Assembly (NCBI RefSeq): GCF_021347895.1
Contig: NC_067125.1
Location: 25,213,621 to 25,277,620 of the forward strand
Reading direction: 5' to 3'
Length of the DNA stretch: 64,000 bases
Origin: Acanthochromis polyacanthus
Lineage: Eukaryota > Chordata > Actinopteri > Pomacentridae
Positions 55,055-64,000 of the stretch are shown piece after piece (position 1 is the first letter of the stretch; each line of letters starts with the position of its first letter). The translations under genes were made by a program, and so were the position numbers. Under the pieces are notes generated by a model. That model made no database searches and had not been told where the DNA came from. It worked only from the letters and a program-made list of their open reading frames with translations.

Positions 55055-56092
55055 ATGATCATGAGGGGGCAGAAGCGTAAACTCCCGCTAGAAGACGAGG
55101 AGGTTCCAGACAGGACCAGTCCCAACTGGGAGACCCAGCGGCAGTTTGTGTTCTCCGTCTCCCTGAGCAAGTATCAGCGCAGCCAGGAGCTGGTGGAGCC
55201 CAGCCTGAGGAGGTCCGTTCTGATCGCCAACACTCTGCGGCAAGTCAGCCTGGGGGATTGTGGATCGCCTTCTGCAGATGAGGAGACAGAACAGCCCGCT
55301 TGTAGCTCCTCATCTGCACTCCAAGTGACTGAGCAGGAGAGTATATCCACTGGAGACTCTGCAGGAGGCTCCCCGATGGGTTCTTTAAATTATGCTTCCA
55401 ATTGCGCTTCAAGTTCGTCTCCAGCGTCCCCTCAAGTGAATCAAACGTCCCCATGAGCGTAGAGGATGAGGACGAGGACTGGGGTCCATGTCTACAGATT
55501 CTGACCTCGAACTCTCAGCTGCCATTTCCTCCATTCTCACTGCACTGGAGTCTCCCATCGACGGCAGCCCTCAGGCAGCTCCGCGGACACCTCTCAGGTC
55601 CCTGGAGAACCTGTCGGGGCCCTCTGAGGGAGGCGTCTCGTGGGTGAAACAGGGAAGCAGAGACTGTGGCGTCAGCTGGGAGCAGCAGGAGGAGGAGGAT
55701 TGCCGGGTCTCTGTGAGCAGCATGGAGGCGATGGGGTCCAGCTACCTCAGCGATCTCACCGTGGAGGATCTGTTCCAGGACATAGACATGTCCCTGCTGG
55801 AGGGGGACATGGGGGGTGCTGTCTGATGAGCGGTGGAGGTGGATACCCAGCTGGGGATGATCTCCTCCAGTACCTGCCTCCTTTCTCTCCCTCCCTGTCC
55901 TCCTCTCATCCATTCTCGATCTCTCTAAACCCCAGCCACAAGTGCCTGCCTTCGTTCTCCACCTTCAGTCCGTTGTCTTCCTCTACCTCGTCCGCCCTCT
56001 CTTTGGCAACGTCCTCTCCCTTTTCTGGGCAGAATCTCGTGAGGGAGGGATTCGAGCTGGAGAATCTTTTGGAGATCCTGGTGGAGTCCTGA
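55055..56092 (+). CDS. SERTA-domain transcriptional co-regulator (SERTAD2/3-like), frame-interrupted
   Basis: SERTAD proteins bind transcription and cell-cycle partners (E2F/DP, CBP, PHD-bromodomain proteins). The exon starts at ATG 55055 after a TTTGCAG acceptor and encodes a basic MRGQKRKL N-terminus. The SERTA motif is SLSKYQRSQELVEPSLRRSV followed by LIANTLRQV, about residues 35-65. The coding trail then continues in three frames: to TSP at 55456, MSVEDEDEDWGP (about 55452-55490), and LSAAISSILTALESPIDG to LFQDIDMSLLEGD (about 55488-55810, an acidic activation-type region). It ends with DDLLQYL to FELENLLEILVES, stopping at 56092. Each switch needs one extra base at or beside a C or G run (near 55452, 55488 and 55812), so consensus error is likelier than decay. 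The C-terminus resembles SERTAD3, but orthology is not settled. Confidence 0.8.
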
Positions 56093-57880
56093 TCGCCTCC
56101 ATCATAATGTACTCAAACGAGATGCAATCTGAACAAATAAGTCGACCAACGCGGGCTGAATTCATGAGGCAAAGTGCCAGATTGTTGAACAAAATGACTG
56201 TCAGCGTTTGTTATTTTTCTATACTGCTCAGAGAAATAGTGCATTATGGGATTTGAAAAGCAGAGAAGGCTCTAGAAACGTGGAAAGGCTTGATGTCAAA
56301 GACAGAACAGTCTCCACGAGGAGCAGCTTTTAGTGCAAAATAAAGGGTTTTGGTTGAGTCACAGTGAAAACAATGTGGGTGGTAATCAGATATCGCTGTG
56401 TCCTTTTGATGACTCAGCAGTGAGTCAGCGGATCATGAGCCAATGAGCAGCGTTTTACTACAGTTTTCAGCATGACTCAGCTAATTGGAACGAAGGGCGG
56501 GAGGGAAGAACACGGTTTATTCAGCAGATGTAAAGTTTACAGGTAATTATCAGGTGTGGAGAGAACAGCATGGCTCTGAAACTAAACTTTAGGGGGTCTG
56601 AAGGAAGGAATAAAGAGCCAGGAAGTCATTTACTGGCTGGTTTTTCATAGCATGTGCAAAATGAAAGATCTGACTTAGATCTGATTTAGCTGGAAGCAGA
56701 ATGTCTGAAACACTAATGTTAAGGGTCAGATCTTCCGTGAAGAGATCCTTTAATTCCGTATTTATCGCTGATTTCTAACAGGAAGAGCGATCAGGTCAGA
56801 ATTTCAAACAGTGGTAGCAATCAATCAAAAAAAGGTCATGAAGAACATTTTGTATATTTATGGTATCAGGTGGTTTGGTCAGAAGAAAAATATTTATAAG
56901 AACCAATGTTTTGTGCTTGAAAAAAAAAATTCAGGTAGTGTTTGTATCTCACTGCCAAACGCCGTCTGATCTAAAGAAACAGAGTGAAAGAAGTGTAGTC
57001 TGAAATGTTTCCTCAGACAGGAAACGCAGTGACAGGTGGTTGTTCTGAACGGCTTCTTGCACATTTTAGTCTCTTAACAGATGCTTTTTACACAAAGAGC
57101 CTTTACAGTACTGTGATTGTACACAAAAAAAACATCCTCATGAGCTTGAATGCTCAGCTAGTCAACCACTATGCAGCAGCTCCTGTTGCACCGACTGAAT
57201 TGTTATTGATCCATGGGTGTTTTGGCATCGAGCTTTGAGCCACATTGGCTGATTGAATCCATACGATGCCGCCCCTCCACACCCAGTGAGCGATGAATTC
57301 ATCAGCAGGTCGGTTAGGTTAGTTTTGTCCAGTTTACGTCTGAATTGTTGCACTTTGTCAATGATTGGCATGCGTAAATCTCAGCCCTGCCAACGTTGGG
57401 ATTGAGAATTAAGAAGTGACATGACAGGTATGAAGACACACAAAGTGGAATCCTATCATTGTTCCGTTATCATTTTAAAAAAATGTTTAAACTGTAACTT
57501 TGCTGGCTTTCAACCAGCATTTTAACCAACACTGTTTAAACAGGACGGAGATGAACTGTTTACGAAGCCTTTTTTGTACGTTTATATCCGGTTTGTGGAG
57601 TAAAGCTGCTGTTTTATGCAAATGTCCTCTGAACAGTTTCAGTCTATTTATGAAAAGCATGTTTTGTCACCAAGATGTGTAATTTAATGTCACACCATAC
57701 TGACAAATCACTAGTGGTATAATAATATACCCACATGGCAGTAATTTTACTTTTACTGGTTGTGTTTTACAATGCAGGGCAGAATGCTCACATACTATGT
57801 ATTTAGACTTTTTTTTTTTAAAGAAAGCAAATGTTTACCTGTTCTGATGTTTTCAATAAACTACATAAAGAAAAATGTGC
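56093..57880 (+). other. Probable long 3' UTR of the SERTA-domain gene
   Basis: No coding signal. AATAAA occurs near 56339 (AAAATAAAGGG) and at 57855-57860 (TCAATAAACTAC), giving a short and a long possible transcript end. The interval shows no repeat family I recognise. Confidence 0.45.
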
Positions 57881-58529
57881 CTAGTTTTCATTTTTGAATG
57901 TTTCTCAGAGTATATTATACTGCAGATGAATGAAATGGTGTAAAAAAAAAAATGCACTTTTGGAGCTTTAACACCATCATCTGATGCTGTATTTTCATTT
58001 AAGACCCCTCATACAAAGCTTTTATGGTTTATTTTGAGAATTATGAAGGTATTAGAGATTGTGAAATACGCTCAACAGTATCGCATACTAGTTTGCTACA
58101 CAAAATATCTTCACGGTCCACCAGCTGTTCATTCTGTCTCTATGCAGAGAAAAAAAAAATCTGATGTTTGAACACATTTCTAGCTCAATAAATGAGGAAA
58201 TAAACACTAATCCAGGGTGTCCAGTGCACGTTTGCACCATACAGGGGCAAAACTGGTTCAGAAACCTGCAAATACTACTACTAGAAAAGCTTGTCTACAG
58301 ATTTTAATCTGTCAGACACTAAAAAAAACTAAACAAAACATACTTTATCCTGCAGAAACGGATATTTAAGTTTGCTCTCAGGCCGCACACCCATGAGCAA
58401 ACCAAACTACCTTAGTGGGTGTTAAATATTGAAAATTTAATAGAAACATGTTCTACAATGCAAAATTTGAGGATTTTACAGCACAAATGACCTGTCTGGA
58501 TACAAGAACATGAACATGACATAATACAA

Positions 58530-59517
58530 GTTTCTCTTTATTGTTTGATTGTAAATACACATTAAAAGTTACTTAACTACAACACACACAGACATATTTT
58601 TACAGTATCATATATAATTACACTATTAGTTCTACTACAACTTTGATGTTCACCCCGGTTTCACCATTAAAGTGCATTTCAAGTGTTTAGAGAGACTGAA
58701 ATCCAGATGTTGCAAAGGACACAGATGCAGAGCAGGCTGTGTTTGGTTTTCCATTTAAATTAATCTTTACCACAAAAAATAAATAATAAACATCTTAATT
58801 TAAACCCTTTTAACCTATTTGCCGCTGTTTTTTTTTTTGGAAGTGCAGTGACACGAAGCTGCATTATGTGAAGACGGACACCAGGGGGAAGCACCGTAAA
58901 GCAAAACTGCAGATCTACTGAGGAACACTGAGGCTTGAATGTGGTTTCAGACAAAGGAAGGCGACTTATTTCACTTCTGAGATGTGATAAATAGGGAAAA
59001 AAAAACAACACGCCCCGTTGTTTGAAATGCTCGATAGGAATCCACATTCGACCTTTAATTTGAGGAACAAGCTTAAGTTTCAGTTAAAGTACGTCAAGGC
59101 AAATTTGAACTCTTTGTCGACGGTTTGGTAACTAGTCTGGAGGTGTTTTAACTGGCAAACATAAATACGAAGGCACTTAAAGGTGTAAAACGTTTAGTTT
59201 GAGCACATTGAACATATAGACAAGGCTTGTTAGTCCCAGCACAAGACAAAAATGTGATCTGAAAATAACCAGACATGTATCAAGAGCTGGTTTGGGGTTT
59301 TTTGGCCCTTTGAGTGCGATCTTGAGGCAGCGAACTCACCGCCAAGAGCATCTGTGCGTTTTAGCCATAGTCACGTTAGCGTCGCCCTTTCATACGCAAA
59401 GTGTTTGGTTCTGAAAACTCAATCTCAATTCAGTTGGGTGTTTGAAATGAAAAAAAAAAAAAATCAAGACAAGATTTCAGATCCATCCCTCCAGTCCTGC
59501 CGTTTCGTGGATCTTCT
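58530..59517 (-). other. Probable 3' UTR of the minus-strand membrane-protein gene
   Basis: Follows the stop codon at 59518-59520 on the minus strand. A plus-strand TTTATT near 58537 gives AATAAA on the coding strand, about 980 bp after the stop. No other feature is visible; the gap 57881-58529 between the two convergent 3' ends also holds nothing I can name. Confidence 0.35.
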
Positions 59518-59762
59518 TCAGCCCTTGTTAATGGTGTTGTATGACGGCTGCGATCCAGGATCCAGAGGTTTGCTGGCGGCTTTCTCGGTCATGTTATTTG
59601 CTGTCCGGCTATCCTCGTGCACAATGGGCTCGCGCTCCTCTTCCATGTCCGAATCCTCACAGCGAGGCAGCTGCAGGAAGGAAGTGAGGCCGTGCAGGTC
59701 GGACATCTTGTGGAAGGTTCGCAGCAGCAGGTACATCATCATCAGGCCCACGAACAGGTAGA
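59518..59762 (-). CDS. Last exon of an unrecognised single-pass membrane protein
   Basis: The minus-strand acceptor CTTTACCTCCAG precedes a segment starting YLFVGLMMMYLLL, a plausible transmembrane helix end. RTFHKMSDLHGLTSFLQLPR and an acidic cytoplasmic-type tail (EDSDMEEEREPIVHED) follow, ending in SQPSYNTINKG and stop. About 81 codons are present; the rest of the gene lies upstream, beyond 59763 or outside the window. The hydrophobic run followed by a polar tail suggests a type I or small integral membrane protein. I do not recognise the family. The motif-bearing, low-repeat character and good splice site argue for a real exon. Confidence 0.55.
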
Positions 59763-59816
59763 CTGGAGGTAAAGCAGAGACAGGAGTCAGCCACAAGTCA
59801 TTTATTTATTTAAACT

Positions 59817-60580
59817 AAATGGTAATGTGGTTTTTGCATTAGAAAGTCATTACCTGAAGCTGAAATATTGCATGAATCAGAAGACTTTGGGCAAAAAAAT
59901 GCAAATTCTCATCAAACCATGTGAAAAGGAACATGGCTGGAAGGTGAAATGACACTAAAACCTGAATACTGACCCATTAAAGATATATTTATACACCATC
60001 TACTATGACATTTAAAGAATTTATTGCATTTTTCACAGAACATTTTGCAGAAAAATGTGGGTTGAAGTAATTCAGAAATGGTGTTGTTACTCTGTTCCTC
60101 CACCAGAGTGGCTCCAGCTGTGTTATTTACAAAACTCTCAAATGAATGCAGCACATGTAGCAGAGTGCACAGTGGTGCAGAGTAGTGTCGTCATGTTAAT
60201 TGGTTAACCACTAAATGCATCACCAAAACTAGACAAAAAAATGGTTAGATTATGAATTAAATCTAGAATATAAAACTTTTCATATTCTTGAATAACTAAA
60301 TTTTCTTACAATGTTCTAGTTTCTCTTTTTGGTGCACTAGTAGTTCGAAGACACCACTTTACTCCGCACCACTGTGTACTGTGCTACATGTACTGCATTC
60401 ATTAACCAAATGGTAATGTGGTTTTTGCATAAGAAAGTCATTACCTGAAGCTGAAATATTGCATGAATCTGAAGATTTGGGGTTTACTCTGTTCCTCCAC
60501 CAGAGCGGCTCCAGCTGCTTTATTTACAAAACTCTCAATGAACTGCAGCGCACGTAGCAGTAGTACACGGTGGTGCGGAC
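59817..60580. repeat. Small direct and inverted repeat cluster (fold-back-like)
   Basis: AAATGGTAATGTGGTTTTTGC starts near 59817 and recurs near 60408, each followed by GAAAGTCATTACCTGAAGCTG and later by CTCTGTTCCTCCACCAGAG. A module of about 55 bp (ATGAATGCAGCACATGTAGC to GGTGCAGAGTAGTG, 60138-60190) is repeated in reverse complement at 60346-60403 and again directly at 60536-60580. The inverted pair could form a hairpin with a 155 bp loop. Confidence 0.65.
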
Positions 60581-63500
60581 CCAAGTAAAGTGAATTTGAA
60601 ATGACGATTGCAGATGCAGAAATGTCCGTCATCTGAAAATTACATTCATTTATGCTATTGGTTTTTGGTTTAATTTAGTCAAAAAGCATTGAATATGTCA
60701 CTTTACTTAAAGAATATCTACATCAATGACCTCTTTGGATTAAATTTTGGGAAAAATAGGCGTTTCTGGATGTTTTATTGTACTAGCAGTTAAACGATGA
60801 CTCAGTTTCCCTTTTCAATATAACTTAAGTATAAATATATGTATTCTACATATTAAGAATGTCTGTCAATATATGAGAATTTTCATTACTGTCCCCCAAA
60901 ATCCAGCATCAGCTGCTCTCAAACCGCTACTCCTACACGGTTTTAAGTGTGGTTGACATTGAAAAATTCTTGTAAAAATTTTTGAATTAAAATGTTAAAG
61001 ACAGACATTCAAAGACCTGTGAGTAAAGAGGAAATAAAAAGTGTTTTTCTGGTTGTTGAAGTGTGAATTCTGGCTTTAAAGACTTGAAAACACTCATGTC
61101 TCTCTCTGTAGGAAGAATACAGTCTAATGGAATTCATTGTTAGTCAAATTATTGTTGCTTTCTGGTTTATTATGAGCATTACAGTCACGAACAGCGGCTG
61201 CAAAAACATGAATTAACTGATCTCCAGAGTGTTTACAGGTAGAATTAACTCATTTGGCTCTGCTGGGTGAACCACTTATGTTGTGCCAAGGATGGGAAAA
61301 AAAAAAAAAAACAACTCATATTTGGAGTGCAGGCATCAAACTGAATCTGTATCGACTGATAAACAGCAGCAGGCTGCAGAAAAATCACTGCCAAACTTTA
61401 ATTGCACCTCTTTACAGATTTTAAGCGTTGGCAGACCACTTTTTGAATTTGAATTCAAGTCACATGTGGAGTCAATATTTACTTCTTTTTTAATGCATCC
61501 TCAAAGTTGTTTTTTGCGTAGGATGCATGTGCCACTGGACAAATTATGAACTGGAGAAGAAAATAAAATGGGAAATCACATTATACTTGATTTTATTGTC
61601 AGATTTTATGGATTAAAAGTCAGAGGACTAAATATATCCTGGGGAAAATGTGAACGTATTTACCAAAATGCAATAATTTCATTTTTTTATTTATTTTTAC
61701 TTAAACACAGTTTTCTTTACTCATGAAAACAATTAGCTACCCTTTACATGAAAACAGATGTTATTAGGGAGCTATCGTCTGAATTGGCTAGCTTGAGGAA
61801 GCCTCTGCTCATGAGTACGCATCTTTTTCTTGCTAGTTTGTAGGTTATCATAGCAGTCTATACAAAAGTAGACTGCCATATTGACATTTTCACTCAAAAG
61901 CAGAAAAACAAGATGAAATCAGTTGGATTTATCTTCTGGGGACAATAAATGTGCAACATTCCCAGCAAACAATCTACAAATCACAGTTTATCTGATGAAA
62001 GTGTGCAAAATTGGCCAGACATTCTTTGGTTTCAGGTTCCTAAATGGCACAATTTTCTGTTTTTTTTGTGTCATATGGTTCAAAATTGAATAGATTTTCC
62101 ATTATGGAAACAATGGTCATTTGCAGTTGTTAGCCATTTGACAACTGATTAACTGAAGAAGGAAACAAAATTATGAAATTACCTTTTATGCATGACCATG
62201 TGCTCTGATGGTAATCTTTAAGAGTCTGCTCACCAGCACAAAAACCTCAAGGAATAAAATATGCTTTACTAAAAGCTGTTTTAATCCATTTACCACAAAA
62301 AGGAGGACAAAAGTGCCCTCAAGTCGGTGGCAAAGGTGAAACCAAAATCTGCTCAACATTTGTTATTTCTGCTCTGACTGTTGTGTTTGCCTTAAAGGAG
62401 AGGCGTGTGTTTTCCCCCTCCGTCACATGGATCCATTAGAGCGGCCCACGTAACCCCAGTTCAGGTCCTGGACAACAGTTTTGGAGCTACATGTAGGCCA
62501 ACTCTTCAACAATAACGTTAGGATTACAGAGGCCTCTGCTCCAGAACTGACAGACACATTTACAGTAAGAGGTGGAGGGAAATCCCACGCTGGTTCTACA
62601 TTACAGCAGCTAAACGTGTTTACATTAGAATTTTAATGAATTCAAGCACTCAAATCAGCTGGAATCTTTGTCTTTTCCTCTGCGGTGGAAAAACAGCAGC
62701 TGATGAGTTAAAGGACATTGACTGTTCAAACTCCAAACTTCTCTCCAACAATATTTGCTCTATAGGAACTTTAGAAACGCTGTGCTACACTAGAAAAGCC
62801 CTGAAGCTGCACTTTTGGGCGTTTTCTTAGTTGAACTTTGCATTGTCGATAATACGTTTCAGCACGTTTGGGCCTTTGCACTGCATAACTTCAGATGCTC
62901 ACTTGATAAAAGTTGCAAAACAAGATTTGAAACCTCCACTGGCAACAACTCTACGTCCTTATCAACTATGACATTGCAAATTTTCTATTACCATCGAAGA
63001 ATTATTTAAATATCTTTCTACTCTGCCAAGGACAGTGAAGTTGCACGACGGTCGGCGTTTGTTTATCCGTCCGTCTGTCAGCAACATTCCTCAAAAATGG
63101 ACTAACGGATTTGGATGAAATTTCAGGGAAGGTATGAGAAGAGGACATGTTTTAGGAGAACAGAGACAACATAAAAAACTAAGAAAATAGTACCACACAG
63201 AGGAAATAAACTGCAATTTACTGCAACTGTATATACATATTATCAAAAGTCGAAACTCTAAGAAGCTCAATAGGCAGATGTAAATTTTAGAAGATGTCCT
63301 ATTTTAAAGTCTTTCCAAACAAGTGTTTGATGGGTTTTTAATCCTTCGCTGTCAAATGATCCAACGACTGAGCAGCCTTGGTGGAGTGCTTGTGCTCTTT
63401 GAAAACAGTCAGTTTGCATTTCAGTGCACAAACTGTACGAGCATGCCACAAAAACTCTGAATCTTGAGAAGTAAACCGTATTTTGTGCAGCCTTTATTTC

Positions 63501-64000
63501 ATGCAACTGTTGCAAAAAATGAGTACAAAGGAAGATAAATTAACGCGTAATGCACTTTTCATTTCGTAGTTCTGACTGCCACTGACACTGTTGTGGGGGT
63601 GAATTCTTTAGAAAAACAGTTTAAGTGGCCACCACAGTACAGTCGTGTTGCTACTTCTGATCATGATGGATTTAAAAAAAAAACCACTAGGAGAAATCGA
63701 CTCATTTTCAAGCCATGTTCATGTTGTTATTTCCAGTATTGCATTTGCATATGACTGGAGAACTTAAGCTGCAGCAGTTTCACCTCATCAGGCTGTGAGA
63801 ACAACACGCCACATTCTGCAGTCCACCACTAATCCTCCTCAGAACCTGCAGGGACCATTTGGGTTAATCTGACTCGACCTACACTCTGTTATATAATGCA
63901 GCTGGTGGGACGAGGAAACAGCTCCGTGTGAACCGCTGGGCCTCCTTCCAACTCAAGTCCAGAGATTAGCCGAGGACAAGACGGGAGGCAAACACAGCAA
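60581..64000. other. No gene recognised
   Basis: AT-rich sequence with no splice-bounded coding segment I would defend; it may be intron or upstream region of the minus-strand membrane-protein gene. A GTCCGTCTGTCAGCAACATT to GGATTTGGATGAAATTTCAGG stretch at about 63068-63125 resembles a widespread fish repeat, but I cannot delimit it. Confidence 0.5.

Noticed and set aside
55515..55913. Minus-strand frame opposite the SERTA-domain gene
   Set aside because: The plus strand carries the SERTA motif, the SERTAD acidic region and the C-terminal LLEILVES; the minus frame has no family features.
59354..59761. Plus-strand frame overlapping the minus-strand membrane exon
   Set aside because: No splice or domain support; the minus strand has an acceptor, transmembrane segment and stop in a good context.

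Overview
The window is vertebrate nuclear DNA, almost certainly from a teleost fish. It has split genes with GT-AG introns, a homeodomain-interacting-protein-kinase (HIPK)-like gene family, a SERTA-domain gene, and a typical fish repeat load: Tc1/mariner, Harbinger, Pao/BEL, L2/Rex-type LINE tails and tRNA-SINE-like fragments. I see no operons, CRISPR arrays, rRNA or tRNA genes. All calls come from reading the sequence; splice sites are inferred.

Positions 1-49340 are built around a tandem unit of about 10.1 kb. Each full unit holds, in order: about 1.9 kb of non-coding sequence, a 3.1 kb Harbinger element (SANT-like gene on +, transposase on -), about 2.1 kb of 5' flank and untranslated sequence, and an eight-exon HIPK-like kinase gene. 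Full copies lie at 45-10137 and 33646-43736. A start fragment lies at 10138-11036, an end fragment at 26577-30575, and a third start fragment at 43737-49340 that breaks inside the Harbinger transposase. The kinase predicts about 515 residues. Its serine-rich N-terminus is interrupted by an in-frame SINE-like repeat, and it ends in a basic, Cys-clustered tail suggestive of lipid anchoring. The kinase copies at 7236 and 40843 look intact; the copy at 27671, beside the assembly gap, is frame-broken.

Between the unit fragments, 11037-26476 is a different block. A two-exon DDE-integrase gene (+) faces the last exons of a HECT E3-ligase-like gene (-). The integrase intron carries a full-length Pao/BEL retrotransposon with apparently identical LTRs and a GTTTA target duplication. 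The HECT reading frame is split by a 910 bp TTAA-flanked transposon just after its catalytic Cys. LINE, MITE and Tc1 remains follow, then a 100 N gap (26477-26576). A 3 kb composite repeat (30576-33645) sits exactly at one unit junction and is absent from two others.

From 49341 the array gives way to decayed Tc1-like pieces, a 584 bp TIR element with a RecQ-like helicase fragment and 9 bp target duplications (51316-51899), and then single-copy DNA. That part has a SERTA-domain transcriptional co-regulator gene (55055-56092, three apparent 1-nt losses at or beside C/G runs) and the last exon of an unrecognised single-pass membrane protein on the minus strand (59518-59762). The final 4 kb shows only a small fold-back repeat.
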